From assembly GCF_000022025.1 (NCBI RefSeq), contig NC_011886.1, positions 248,001 to 312,000 of the forward strand: a DNA stretch of 64,000 bases, given 5' to 3'. The notes under the pieces were generated by a model. That model had not been told where the DNA came from, did no database searches, and saw only the letters and a list, made by a program, of their open reading frames with translations. The position numbers and the translations under genes were made by a program. Every line of letters starts with the position of its first letter. The stretch's first letter is position 1. Below are positions 41,743 through 50,188 of this stretch, in pieces. This DNA comes from Pseudarthrobacter chlorophenolicus A6 (GTDB taxonomy: Bacteria > Actinomycetota > Actinomycetes > Actinomycetales > Micrococcaceae).

Positions 41743-42441
41743 TCAGCGCAGGAGTTCGACGTCGGACACCAGTTCGATGTGCGCCAGCATCGCCTCCGCT
41801 GCGGCCTCCGGGTCCTGGTCCCGGATGGCGTCGGCGATCCGCCGGTGCGAGGCCAGTGACTGTTCCGGCCGCCCCGGCTGGCCGAGGGACTCCATCCGCG
41901 TTTCCAGGATCATCTCGGCGATGAATGCCATGAGCTGAGCCAGCACGGAGGAATGCGCGGCTGCGGTGATCGCTTCGTGGAAGAGCTCATCGCCACGGGT
42001 GCCGCGGTCGCCGTCGCTGATCTCCGTGGCCATGACCTCGAGGGCGTGATCGATCGCCTTCAGGTCCTCGTCCGTGCGCCTCGCAGCGGCCAGGGCGGCG
42101 AGTTTTCCTTCCAGCGTGCTTCGCGCCTCGACGATTTCCGGCAGCCGGCTCCGGTGTTCCCGGAGGCCCTTGATGACGGACGCCACACTGGGCCGGCGGG
42201 CGAGCACAGCGCCCGTGCCGTGCTGGACATCGATGACGCCCAGCACTTCCAGCGCCACGAGCGCCTGGGCCAGGGTGGCGCGTGAGACCCCCAGCCGTTC
42301 GGCGAGGTCGCGCTCTGCCGGCAGGAGGTCGCCGGGTTTCAGCTGTGCCGATTCGATGTAGGCAAGGATCTGCTCCACCAGCTGTTCGTAAAGCCGTGGC
42401 CTCGAAACCCGTTCCAGTCCCAGCCGTGCTGTCTTCTCCAC
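41743..42441 (-). CDS. FadR/GntR-family regulator with FCD domain
   Basis: 232 residues. GntR winged helix (about 12-80): LYEQLVEQILAYIES, LPAERDLAERLGVSRATLAQALVALEVLGVID; FCD ligand domain (about 95-225) with the metal-binding histidines in the usual positions (D-x3-H in DELFHEAIT; later H in ASHRRIADAI and H in LAHIE). Members sense carboxylates such as malonate or lactate. It is divergent from the MatC-like carrier gene and probably represses it. Start: GTG at 42441, behind GCGAGGGCTTT; -10 box TATTCT at 42471-42476. Confidence 0.88.
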   Translation of the reverse strand: MEKTARLGLERVSRPRLYEQLVEQILAYIESAQLKPGDLLPAERDLAERLGVSRATLAQALVALEVLGVIDVQHGTGAVLARRPSVASVIKGLREHRSRLPEIVEARSTLEGKLAALAAARRTDEDLKAIDHALEVMATEISDGDRGTRGDELFHEAITAAAHSSVLAQLMAFIAEMILETRMESLGQPGRPEQSLASHRRIADAIRDQDPEAAAEAMLAHIELVSDVELLR

Positions 42442-42470
42442 AAAGCCCTCGCTACATCGTCGGTCCCCTA

Positions 42471-42476
42471 AGAATA
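42471..42476 (-). promoter_or_regulatory. -10 box TATTCT of the FadR-type gene
   Basis: Minus-strand TATTCT, with an expected start near 42464 and a 23-base leader holding GAGGG before the GTG. The candidate operator 42498-42512 is 22 bases upstream. Confidence 0.4.
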
Positions 42477-42497
42477 CAGCGACCTGCTATTGACAGA

Positions 42498-42512
42498 TAG
42501 ACTCACTGTCTA
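42498..42512. promoter_or_regulatory. Inverted repeat TAGAC-TCACT-GTCTA, candidate FadR-type operator
   Basis: The 15-base inverted repeat directly follows a TTGACA (42490-42495), a plausible -35 box for the rightward operon. A regulator bound here would block that promoter. It is the best palindrome in the 135-base divergent region. Confidence 0.45.
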
Positions 42513-42576
42513 AGAGGCTAGTCCAGTGAGCCAGTAACTCACGTCACACTTTTCTTTCCCCAATGGAGGACCAACG

Positions 42577-43944
42577 ATGTCCGCTCCTGTTCTATCGATC
42601 ATCATCCTGGCGGCGATGTTCCTGTTAGCCACCGTGCTGCCCCTCAATATGGGTGCCCTCGCCTTCGTGGGCGCCTTCCTGCTGGGCGCCCTGGTGCTGG
42701 GCATGTCCACGAATGAGATCCTGGCCAACTTCCCCGGCGGCCTCTTCCTGACGATTGTCGGCGTCACCTACCTGTTCGCCATTGCGCAGAACAACGGCAC
42801 CATCGACCTCCTGGTCCGCGGCGCCGTCCGGCTGGTGGGCAGCCGCGTGGCCCTCATTCCCTGGGTCATGTTTGCCATCACCGCCGTCATTACCGCTGTT
42901 GGCGCACTGTCCCCGGCCGCCGTCGCCATCATTGCCCCCATCGCCCTCAGCTTTGCCGGCAAGTACAAGATCAGCCCGCTGCTGATGGGCATGATGGTGA
43001 TCCACGGTGCCCAGGCCGGCGGCTTCTCGCCCATCGCCGTCTACGGCGTCACAGTCAACGGCATCATCGCCAAGACGGACCTGGCCTTCAGCCCCACGGC
43101 GCTGTTCCTGAGCAGCCTGATCTTCAACATCGTCATCGCCGTGGTGCTCTTCGCCGTCCTGGGCGGCCGGGCGCTGCTGTCATCCCGCGTGGGCCACTTC
43201 GTGGAGCAGGCGGCCGAAGCGCGAATGTCCGTCAGCGTGGGTGCCAAGGCCGGCACGGACGTCGCCTTCAAGGGCTTCGGCTCCGGAATGTACGGCCCCC
43301 GCGACCCCGCAGGCGACGGCGTTGCCGCCACCAGGGAACGCTCCGAGCGGATCCCGCAGCTGGTGACCATCGCCGGCCTGGTGGTGCTCGCCGTCGTCGC
43401 CCTGGGCTTCAAGATGGACGTCGGCTTCGTGTCCATCACCATCGCCATCGTCCTGGCCCTCGTCTCGCCCGCAGCCCAGAAGGGCGCCATCAACAAGATC
43501 AGCTGGTCCACCGTGCTGCTGATCTGCGGCATGCTGACCTTCGTTGGGGTGCTGGAAGAAGCGGGCACCATCGAATTCGTTTCCAACGGCGTGGCAGGCA
43601 TGGGCATGCCCCTGGTGGCAGCGCTCCTCATCTGCTTCATTGGGGCCATCGTCTCGGCCTTCGCGTCCTCCACCGCCATCCTGGCAGCGCTCATCCCGCT
43701 CGCCGTGCCCTTCCTGTCCACCGGCGACATCGGCGCCGTCGGGGTCATCTGCGCGCTGGCTGTGGCCGCCACCATCGTGGACGTCTCGCCCTTCTCCACC
43801 AACGGCGCCCTGGTGCTGGCCAACGCGCCCGAGGGCGTGGACAAGGACAAGTTCTACAAGCAGATCCTGGGCTACAGCGGCATCGTCATCGTTGCCGGGC
43901 CAGTCCTCGCCTGGCTGGCCCTGGTAGTCCCCGGCTGGCTGTAG
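42577..43944 (+). CDS. MatC-like dicarboxylate carrier, SLC13/arsenite-permease fold
   Basis: 455 residues with about 11-12 helices. The N-terminal region NMGALAFVGAFLLGALVLGMSTNEILANFPGG followed by VGVTYLFAIAQNNGTIDLLVRGAVRLVG matches the MatC N-domain of malonate/dicarboxylate carriers. A cytoplasmic loop of about 55 residues (around 210-265) separates the two halves; AGTIEFVSNGVAG and DVSPFSTNGALVL lie in the second. Substrate unproven; malonate or another short dicarboxylate is the best guess. GGAGGACCAACG before the ATG is a strong ribosome binding site. First gene of a three-gene operon. Confidence 0.87.
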   Translation: MSAPVLSIIILAAMFLLATVLPLNMGALAFVGAFLLGALVLGMSTNEILANFPGGLFLTIVGVTYLFAIAQNNGTIDLLVRGAVRLVGSRVALIPWVMFAITAVITAVGALSPAAVAIIAPIALSFAGKYKISPLLMGMMVIHGAQAGGFSPIAVYGVTVNGIIAKTDLAFSPTALFLSSLIFNIVIAVVLFAVLGGRALLSSRVGHFVEQAAEARMSVSVGAKAGTDVAFKGFGSGMYGPRDPAGDGVAATRERSERIPQLVTIAGLVVLAVVALGFKMDVGFVSITIAIVLALVSPAAQKGAINKISWSTVLLICGMLTFVGVLEEAGTIEFVSNGVAGMGMPLVAALLICFIGAIVSAFASSTAILAALIPLAVPFLSTGDIGAVGVICALAVAATIVDVSPFSTNGALVLANAPEGVDKDKFYKQILGYSGIVIVAGPVLAWLALVVPGWL

Positions 43945-44003
43945 CCACCACACTTTCCATCCGCCGCCGGCACCCCGCGGCACTTCAGTAAAGGAACCAG
44001 CAC

Positions 44004-45230
44004 ATGAATGCAGCTGACCGCCAGCAAGGCCCCCTGGCCGGGCACACCGTCGTCGACCTGAGCCGCGCCCTGGCCGGCCCGCACGCGGGCATGATGCTCG
44101 CCGACCTCGGCGCCCGCGTCATCAAGGTGGAGAACCCCGAAACCGGTGATGACACCCGCGGCTGGGGACCGCCCTTCGTGGGCCCCGAGGATGACCTGCA
44201 GTCCACCTACTTCATGTCCTGCAACCGGAACAAGGAATCCATCAGCCTGGACCTGAAGAGCAGCGACGGGCAGGCAGTGCTCCGCGGGCTGCTGGAACGG
44301 GCGGACGTGGTGATCGAGAACTTCCGGCCCGGCGTCATGGACCGGCTGGGCTTCTCCACTGCCGCCATGCACGGGCTCAACCCGCGGCTGGTGATCCTCT
44401 CCATCACCGGCTTCGGCCATGACGGCCCCGAATCCCAGCGCAGCGGCTACGACCAGATACTCCAGGGCGAGGCAGGGCTGATGTCCCTCACGGGGTCCGG
44501 TCCGGACGATCCGCAGCGCGTGGGCGTTCCGATCGCCGACCTGCTGGCGGGCATGAACGGCGCCACCGGCGTGCTGGCTGCGCTGGTTGAACGCGAACGC
44601 ACCGGTCAGGGCAAGGTGGTGCGCACTTCGCTGCTCGCCTCCCTCATCGGGGTCCATGCCTTCCAGGGCACGCGCGCCACAGTGGCCGGCGAAGTCCCGC
44701 AGGCGCAGGGTAACCACCACCCGTCCATCGCGCCCTACGGCCTGTTCAACTGCAAGGACGGCAGCGTCCAGATCAGCGTGGGCAGCGAGAAGCTGTGGGC
44801 GTCCTTCGCCGCTGCCTTCGGCTTGGACCCTGCCGCGCCCGGCTTTGCCAGCAACGCCGACAGGGTGCGGAACCGCCAGGAGGTCATTGCCGCCGTCGAA
44901 CGCGTCTTCGCGGAGTACGGCGCTGTGGAACTGCTGGAGAAGCTGAACGACGCCGGGATCCCGGCAGGGAAGGTCCGCTCGCTGGATGAGGTGTACGCCT
45001 GGGAGCAGGTGGCCTCGCAGGGCCTGGTGGTGGATGTGGAACACCCCCTGCTTGGCACGGTCAGCCTGCCCGGTCCGCCGCTGCGGTTCTTCGCCCAGGG
45101 CGACGCCGCCGAGACGACCGTGAAGGACCACGCTGCGCCGCCGCTCCTGGACGCCGACGGCGGATCCATCAGGGAGTGGCTGGGGCTGGTTCCGGTCGCT
45201 GCCACTGACGCGCCGGCCGGGGCGGAATAG
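44004..45230 (+). CDS. CaiB/BaiF-family CoA-transferase (family III)
   Basis: 408 residues. Family III CoA-transferases exchange CoA between carboxylic acids through an aspartyl-CoA intermediate. Signs: VVDLSRALAGPHAGMMLADLGARVIKVENP, the long N-terminal Rossmann part, GYDQILQGEAGLMSLTG, and VGVPIADLLAGMNGATG whose Asp is the expected catalytic residue. RSLDEVYAWEQVASQG and LPGPPLRF follow as normal. It probably activates the imported dicarboxylate to its CoA ester. AAAGGAACCAGCAC precedes the ATG, 59 bases after the carrier gene; the next gene begins one base after its stop. Confidence 0.9.
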   Translation: MNAADRQQGPLAGHTVVDLSRALAGPHAGMMLADLGARVIKVENPETGDDTRGWGPPFVGPEDDLQSTYFMSCNRNKESISLDLKSSDGQAVLRGLLERADVVIENFRPGVMDRLGFSTAAMHGLNPRLVILSITGFGHDGPESQRSGYDQILQGEAGLMSLTGSGPDDPQRVGVPIADLLAGMNGATGVLAALVERERTGQGKVVRTSLLASLIGVHAFQGTRATVAGEVPQAQGNHHPSIAPYGLFNCKDGSVQISVGSEKLWASFAAAFGLDPAAPGFASNADRVRNRQEVIAAVERVFAEYGAVELLEKLNDAGIPAGKVRSLDEVYAWEQVASQGLVVDVEHPLLGTVSLPGPPLRFFAQGDAAETTVKDHAAPPLLDADGGSIREWLGLVPVAATDAPAGAE

Positions 45231-45231
45231 C

Positions 45232-46749
45232 ATGCCGACGTCGGAAAAGGTGCGCCACCTCAGCGCCGCCGAACTGCTGGACGCCGTGGTGGACGACGGT
45301 TCGTTCACGTCCTGGGATGTCGAACCGCAGCAGCCGCCACTGAGCGAGGAATACGCGGCCGACCTTGCCAGGGCGCGGGCCCGCAGCGGCACTGACGAAT
45401 CCGTGCTGACCGGTGCCGGCCTGATCCGCGGCCGCCGCGTGGCGCTGATCGTGAGCGAATTTTCCTTCCTGGCGGGCTCGATCGGCCATGCTGCTGCCGA
45501 ACGGATCGTGGCTGCGATGGAACGCGCCACGGTGGAGGGCCTGCCTCTGTTGGCGGGCACCGCCTCCGGTGGTACCCGCATGCAGGAAGGCACCCTGGCG
45601 TTCCTGTCCATGGTCAAGATCACCGCTGCTGTCCGGGCCCACCGGCAGGCAGGCCTGCCCTACCTGGTTTACCTGCGCCATCCCACCACGGGAGGCGTCA
45701 TGGCCTCCTGGGGATCCCTGGGACACATCAACGTGGCCGAGCCCGGCTCCCTCCTGGGGTTCCTGGGCCCGCGGGTTTACGAGGCGCTGCACGGCGAAGC
45801 CTTCCCGGACAACGTGCAGGTGGCCGAGAACCTGTTCAGCAAGGGCCTGATCGACGGCGTGGTGGAACCCGGCAAGCTCGCCGAACTGGTAGGCCGGGCG
45901 CTGGATATCCTGATGCCCCGCCGGGCTTCCGGCTCCGCTGCCTGGCCCGATGCGCCGGCCACGCTGGCCGTCAGGCCCGCCGAGGTGGACGCCTGGACCT
46001 CCATCGAAATTTCCCGCCAACCGCGCCGGCCCGATCTCCGCCAGCTCCTCAAATACGGTGCCAGCGACGCCCTCCCGCTCAACGGCACCGGGCAGGGCGA
46101 AAAGGATCCGGGGCTGCTGCTGGCCCTGGCCCGGTTCGGTACCCAGTCCTGCATCGTGCTGGGCCACGCCCGCCCGCTGCGGAAGGACGCCGCCGGGATG
46201 GGGCCCGGTTCGCTGCGCGAGGCGAGGCGCGGCGCCAAGCTTGCGGAGGAACTGCGGCTGCCGCTGCTCACGGTCATCGACACCGCCGGAGCGGCCCTCT
46301 CACAGGAAGCCGAGGAAGGCGGCCTGGCCGGGGAAATCGCCCGCTCGCTGCACGAACTGATCGGGCTCGAATCGCCGTCGGTCTCGGTGCTGCTCGGCCA
46401 GGGCGCCGGGGGAGGGGCCCTGGCCCTGCTCCCCGCGGACCGGACCATCGCGGCGCAACACAGCTGGCTGTCGCCGCTGCCGCCCGAGGGCGCGAGCGCG
46501 ATTGTCCACCGCACCACGGATTTCGCTCCCGCGATGGCCCAGGCGCAGGGCGTTAACGTTGCGTCGCTGTACGCCAACGGGTTGGTGGACCACGTGGTCG
46601 ACGAGCGCCACGATGCGTCCCTCGAGCCGCGTGAATTCTGCGCACGGATGGCGCACGCCATCGAGTACGAGCTCGCATCAGTTGCCGCGGTGCCCGTGTC
46701 CCAACTCGTGGCCTCGCGGGCACGGAAGTTCAGGAACCTCGGCAGTTAG
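45232..46749 (+). CDS. Fused acyl-CoA carboxyltransferase-type protein (beta plus alpha halves)
   Basis: 505 residues in two crotonase-like carboxyltransferase halves. First half: LTGAGLIRGRRVALIVSEFSFLAGSIG, GTASGGTRMQEG, TTGGVMASWGSLGHINVAEPGSLLGFLGPRV, as in AccD and MdcD beta subunits. Second half: TQSCIVLGH, TVIDTAGA, GQGAGGGALALLPADRTIAAQHSWLSPLPPEGASAI, as in AccA and MdcE. The AccD zinc finger is absent, and no biotin carboxylase or biotin carrier gene is near. This suggests a decarboxylase acting on malonyl-CoA (or a relative) without biotin, though a true carboxylase with subunits elsewhere remains possible. One base separates it from the CoA-transferase gene. Confidence 0.8.
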   Translation: MPTSEKVRHLSAAELLDAVVDDGSFTSWDVEPQQPPLSEEYAADLARARARSGTDESVLTGAGLIRGRRVALIVSEFSFLAGSIGHAAAERIVAAMERATVEGLPLLAGTASGGTRMQEGTLAFLSMVKITAAVRAHRQAGLPYLVYLRHPTTGGVMASWGSLGHINVAEPGSLLGFLGPRVYEALHGEAFPDNVQVAENLFSKGLIDGVVEPGKLAELVGRALDILMPRRASGSAAWPDAPATLAVRPAEVDAWTSIEISRQPRRPDLRQLLKYGASDALPLNGTGQGEKDPGLLLALARFGTQSCIVLGHARPLRKDAAGMGPGSLREARRGAKLAEELRLPLLTVIDTAGAALSQEAEEGGLAGEIARSLHELIGLESPSVSVLLGQGAGGGALALLPADRTIAAQHSWLSPLPPEGASAIVHRTTDFAPAMAQAQGVNVASLYANGLVDHVVDERHDASLEPREFCARMAHAIEYELASVAAVPVSQLVASRARKFRNLGS

Positions 46750-46760
46750 GCCAATGACGA

Positions 46761-46798
46761 CGGCGGCGGGCACCTGATGGTGCCCGCCGCCGCGTTTT
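46761..46798 (+). terminator. Hairpin terminator of the carrier/CoA-transferase operon
   Basis: Perfect arms of 14 bases (46761-46774 and 46779-46792), GC-rich, with the loop TGAT, followed by CGTTTT. It begins 11 bases after the stop of the carboxyltransferase gene. Confidence 0.8.
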
Positions 46799-46920
46799 CG
46801 GGGCTGCTCGGGTTGCTGGCAGCCTTTTGCGGGCCCACTGCGGGGCTGAGGCGCCGGGGGTGCTTCACCTCCGGCGCGGTGCTGTGGCGGCCTTGCTGGC
46901 GCTGCTCTGTTGTTTGTTCT

Positions 46921-47361
46921 TTAGCGGCGCTGCCGTACCCGTGCCCGATGTGCGCTGGCGCGGAGCTGCAGGATCCGGGCGCCGCCGGCTGCCGCCACCA
47001 GGACCCCGCCGGTCACGCTGGCAATGAACAGGGCCATCCCCAGTGGGACGGAGCCCTCCAGCCCCAGGAACTTCACCATGGCCTGCTCCTGGTTCTGCAG
47101 GATGAAGATAATCAGCAGGATCAGCAGCACCAGAGCGGCCACCACCGCCACCCAGATGACGCCGGTCCGGGTTACCTGGCGTTTCCCTGCCTGGCCGGGG
47201 GCTGTGGCCGCCGTGCCTACGGCAGGTGTGTCAGGGGAGTAGGAAGGGGCATTGCCGTGGGGAGTGGTGCTGTCGGCTCCGCCTGCGAGGCCGGGGAGGG
47301 GCGTTCCGGCCCCTGGTTCCTGCCGCCCATTGGATTCTGGCGTGGTCTGTCCGGCGCTCAT
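46921..47361 (-). CDS. LapA (DUF1049) family membrane protein
   Basis: 146 residues: a disordered Pro/Gly/Thr-rich cytoplasmic region of about 65 residues, then two membrane helices (VIWVAVVAALVLLILLIIFIL and VPLGMALFIASVTGGVLVAAAGG) with FILQNQEQAMVKFLGLEGSVPLGMALFI, the LipopolysaccharideA-assembly/LapA signature, between and after them. A basic C-terminus (RASAHRARVRQRR) ends it. ATG at 47361 is chosen over the one at 47367 because AAAGGG is better spaced to it. The promoter shares the AGCATGCT-TA element with the DUF6480 gene. Confidence 0.8.
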   Translation of the reverse strand: MSAGQTTPESNGRQEPGAGTPLPGLAGGADSTTPHGNAPSYSPDTPAVGTAATAPGQAGKRQVTRTGVIWVAVVAALVLLILLIIFILQNQEQAMVKFLGLEGSVPLGMALFIASVTGGVLVAAAGGARILQLRASAHRARVRQRR

Positions 47362-47378
47362 GGTCATGCCCTTTCTTG

Positions 47379-47395
47379 ATAATAAGCATGCTTAT
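47379..47395 (-). promoter_or_regulatory. Palindrome ATAAGCATGCTTAT joined to -10 box TATTAT
   Basis: The 14-base palindrome ATAAGCATGCTTAT (47382-47395) contains AGCATGCT; its last bases on the minus strand begin the -10 box TATTAT (47384-47379). The same order AGCATGCT then a TA-rich -10 is found at 2554-2567. A regulator bound at the palindrome would overlap RNA polymerase. Confidence 0.5.
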
Positions 47396-47404
47396 CACAT
47401 AACA

Positions 47405-47584
47405 CTAGTGGCGTGGCTCGGCGCAGCACAAGCGAGGTCGCTTCAAGTGGTGTGCGGCGAGCGGGCACGGCGGCGGGTGTTCCCACTGTCCGCAGAGCGC
47501 CAAGGTGATGGCTGCCCCCGGGGCCCCGGCATCGCCGTCGTACTCCATCCGGAGCGAGGCGGCGTGGACGTAGGCGGAGCGCAT
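47405..47584 (-). CDS. Small cysteine/histidine-containing protein, doubtful
   Basis: 59 residues. After RMEYDGDAGAPGAAITL comes ALCGQWEHPPPCPLAAHHLKRPRLCC, with Cys and His residues spaced like a zinc-binding loop (C-x-x-W-x-H-x4-CP-x3-HH). GGGGAG lies nine bases before the ATG. Similar short proteins are known to me from Arthrobacter with a longer C-terminus, so this one may be shortened. Unknown function; weak support. Confidence 0.4.
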   Translation of the reverse strand: MRSAYVHAASLRMEYDGDAGAPGAAITLALCGQWEHPPPCPLAAHHLKRPRLCCAEPRH

Positions 47585-47663
47585 ATCGTGATTCTCCCCT
47601 GTGAAATCCATCCGTCAGTTAACGGGGGGGCGGGCCGCTGAGGCCCGTCCCGATGCTGCGGCG

Positions 47664-47867
47664 TCAGACCCGCTCTTCGCTCCGCTCTGCAGAGGGGGTG
47701 CGGGGTGTTGGCGACCTGCGCCAACTCGGGAAGGCCCAGAACGTGTAGTCCTGTGCCTTGACCCGCGGTTCCGGAGTTCCTGCCGGGGTTTCCTGCTTGG
47801 CTTCAGGCTTGCGGCTGGTTTCCTTCTTGTCGCTCCGCCCGAAATCCTTGTTGTATCCGTAGCACAT
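47664..47867 (-). CDS. Small hypothetical protein with N-terminal MCYGY
   Basis: 67 residues, charged, with no membrane helix. The beginning MCYGYNKDFGRSDKKE and the ending block DYTFWAFPSWRR recur in short actinobacterial hypothetical proteins that I know only by pattern. GGAGG lies six bases before the ATG, a strong ribosome binding site. It is the middle one of three small minus-strand genes. Confidence 0.6.
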   Translation of the reverse strand: MCYGYNKDFGRSDKKETSRKPEAKQETPAGTPEPRVKAQDYTFWAFPSWRRSPTPRTPSAERSEERV

Positions 47868-47990
47868 CACAGACCTCCTTCCAGTGGCTGCGATTTAATC
47901 GTCCTCCCGAAAAGTCCGGGAGTCGACACCCGGACGGAACGGATTCCGGCCCGGGCAGCACCACGAGCGGCACCACCTGCAAGAGGGGCG

Positions 47991-48221
47991 CTACTGGCTG
48001 GCGGAGACCACGTCCGCTGCCTCGGCCGGCCCATGGAAATCGCAAGGACCCGGATGGCGGAGTGGAAGGAGGCAGGTCCGGCCGGAGGGCAGGTGGACCA
48101 GGGCGCAGCGGCCGGTGAGCGCCAGGTCCTCGCGGACGTTGGAGTTGCTCAGGTCGGGCCGGTTTTCGTCCACTCGCCCGGAAGTGCCGGCGTCCGTGGT
48201 GGTGGGGTATTCGGCGTTCAT
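47991..48221 (-). CDS. Small hypothetical protein with a Cys/His motif
   Basis: 76 residues. The first 40 residues are polar and probably disordered; the second half reads CALVHLPSGRTCLLPLRHPGPCDF, where C-x3-H-x6-C-x6-H-x3-C could bind one metal ion. GGGGAG lies nine bases before the ATG at 48221 (the frame also has a TTG three codons earlier). Unknown function. Together with the two genes to its left it forms a set of small proteins of similar style. Confidence 0.55.
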   Translation of the reverse strand: MNAEYPTTTDAGTSGRVDENRPDLSNSNVREDLALTGRCALVHLPSGRTCLLPLRHPGPCDFHGPAEAADVVSASQ

Positions 48222-48340
48222 AATGGGCAACTCCCCGTCGAGCGGTGGCTGGATGGACGTGACGCCATTCCAGTTTGCTCCCGGCGGGTTACGTGCGGGT
48301 TAAGGGTGCGTTAGGAGCAGATCAACAGGACGGGGCACCG

Positions 48341-49750
48341 TTACAGCCCCAGCTGGTGCCCCACCTGCAGCAGCAGCTCTTCCGAGCCCTTGGGTCCCAC
48401 CAGCTGGATTCCCATCGGCAGCCCTTGGCCCGGCGTGCCTCCTGTCCAGTGGACCGGGAGGCTGATGGCCGGCAGGCCGCATACGTTGATCATGGAGGAC
48501 CAGGGCGCGAATTCGCACTGCTTCCGGTAGTCTCCGTCGGCGTCCCCCGGCCACTGCGCCGACGGCCAGCGCTCGCCGCCGTGGCCCGTCCCGGTAAACC
48601 AGCCCACCGGCCGGGGCGTCTGGGCCAGGGCAGGCATCAGCATGAGGTCCCATTCGGCGTACTGCGCCACGGTGTCGTGCTGGAACTGCCGCAGGAAGGC
48701 CAAAGCCTCGGACAGCTTGGCGGGGCTCCGCTGCTGTGCCCTGCGACGGAAGGTGCGGGTCAGCGGGGCAAGCAGCACTTCCCGGTGCGGGCTGATGCGG
48801 GCGCTGCCTACCCCGGCGGTCCAGGCCGTGGTGAACGCATCGGGGTACCTGTTGTCGTAGCGGATCGCCGCTTCGCCGAGCGTATGCCCCGCGTGTTCCA
48901 GGAGCCGCTCGCCCGCCGCAAGGGCGTCCAGCGCTTCCTGGTCAGGCGTGAAGGGGAAGGTTGCCGACCACGGGCTGTCCAGTGTGACGCCGATGCGCAG
49001 CTTCACCGGCTCCCGCTCCAGGGCGGCCAGGTGGCCGGAATCCGGAACCAGCGCGTCCATCATCAGGGCGGCGTCAGCGGCGGTCCTGGCCAGCGGTCCC
49101 GCGACCACCAGCCGGGCCGGATCGCCCTGGCTTTCCCCGCTGGGCACTACGCCGCGGCCCGGCTTTAGGCCCACCAGCCCGCAGGCCGCCGCCGGGATCC
49201 GAACGGAACCGCCGCCGTCGGTCCCGGGAGCGAGGGGGACCAGGCCTGCGGCCACCGCGGCTGCGCTGCCGCCGGAGGAACCACCTGAGCTCCTGCTGGG
49301 GGCATGCGGATTGCGCGACGGCGGTGCAATGCGGTTTTCGGAGTAGGCCGTCAGGCCGAATTCGGGCACCTGCGTCTTGCCCAGGGAGACCGCGCCGGCT
49401 TCTCTCAGCTGCGCCACGAGGGGCGCGTCCGCGGGCGCGGGCTTGTGGTCGAGGGCGGCGCTGCCGTGGGTGGTCACCACGCCGGCAACGTCGGTCAGGT
49501 CCTTGAAGGCCAGCGGCATCCCGTGCAGCAGCGGCAATTCGCCGGCGCGGGAGCGGACATGGAGGGCATCCGACGCGCGCGCCTGTTCGATGGCCTGCTC
49601 CGCTGTCACGGTGATGAAGGCGCCCAGCAACGGATTGCGCTCCTCGATCCGGGCCAGGAAATGTTCCGCAGCTTCCACGGCCGAGACCTGGCCGCCGCGC
49701 AGGGCGTTCCGCAACTCGACGGCGGAGAGGCTGTGGAGCTCTTCGGGCAC
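48341..49750 (-). CDS. Amidase-signature family enzyme
   Basis: 469 residues. The Ser-cisSer-Lys triad is visible: K in PLAFKDLTDVAG, cis-Ser in SSGGSSGGSAAAV and the nucleophile Ser in GTDGGGSVRIPAAACGLVGLKP. It hydrolyses amide bonds of an unknown small substrate; relatives include aryl-acylamidases and 6-aminohexanoate-cyclic-dimer hydrolases. Cytoplasmic. GTG at 49750 follows AGGAGGACCA. No operon partner, the neighbour to the right being divergent. Confidence 0.9.
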   Translation of the reverse strand: MPEELHSLSAVELRNALRGGQVSAVEAAEHFLARIEERNPLLGAFITVTAEQAIEQARASDALHVRSRAGELPLLHGMPLAFKDLTDVAGVVTTHGSAALDHKPAPADAPLVAQLREAGAVSLGKTQVPEFGLTAYSENRIAPPSRNPHAPSRSSGGSSGGSAAAVAAGLVPLAPGTDGGGSVRIPAAACGLVGLKPGRGVVPSGESQGDPARLVVAGPLARTAADAALMMDALVPDSGHLAALEREPVKLRIGVTLDSPWSATFPFTPDQEALDALAAGERLLEHAGHTLGEAAIRYDNRYPDAFTTAWTAGVGSARISPHREVLLAPLTRTFRRRAQQRSPAKLSEALAFLRQFQHDTVAQYAEWDLMLMPALAQTPRPVGWFTGTGHGGERWPSAQWPGDADGDYRKQCEFAPWSSMINVCGLPAISLPVHWTGGTPGQGLPMGIQLVGPKGSEELLLQVGHQLGL

Positions 49751-49861
49751 TGGTCCTCCTGGGGTCTCCTAGAAGCGTAACGTGCCCGGCCGCAGGCCCC
49801 TCGGCCTGGGGTAAGCACTAGGCTTGAAGCTGACTTTCGATCTGCCACGAAGGGATTTCCC

Positions 49862-50188
49862 ATGAGCGACTTCGATTCCGTACCTGTCAACGATGTCCCT
49901 GATGGCGCCGTCATCCTGGACGTCCGGGAAGACTACGAATGGGTTGCGGGCCACGCAGAAGGTGCCCTCCACATCCCCCTGGACCAGATTCCGGCCCGGC
50001 TTGAGGAGCTCGACCCGGACGCTGACGTCTACGTCATCTGCCGCACCGGCGGCCGCTCGTTCCGCGCCGCGCAATGGCTGACCGGGCAGGGCTATACGGC
50101 CATCAATGTCTCGGGCGGCATGGACCAGTGGCTGGAGTCAGGCAAGCCCCTGGTTTCGGACAACGGGCTTAAGCCGATGGTGCTTTAG
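49862..50188 (+). CDS. Rhodanese-domain protein
   Basis: 108 residues, a single rhodanese domain: VILDVREDYEWVAGHAEGALHIPLDQ, then the active loop CRTGGRS with the catalytic Cys, and GYTAINVSGGMDQW. It transfers sulfane sulfur or acts as a thiol sensor. GAAGGGATTTCCC precedes the ATG. Its stop codon overlaps the GTG of pheA by one base, a coupling without an obvious metabolic reason. Confidence 0.88.
   Translation: MSDFDSVPVNDVPDGAVILDVREDYEWVAGHAEGALHIPLDQIPARLEELDPDADVYVICRTGGRSFRAAQWLTGQGYTAINVSGGMDQWLESGKPLVSDNGLKPMVL

Noticed and set aside
43872..45623. 583-codon minus-strand frame opposite the CoA-transferase gene
   Set aside because: Long antisense frames are common at this GC content; the plus strand carries clear CaiB/BaiF motifs.
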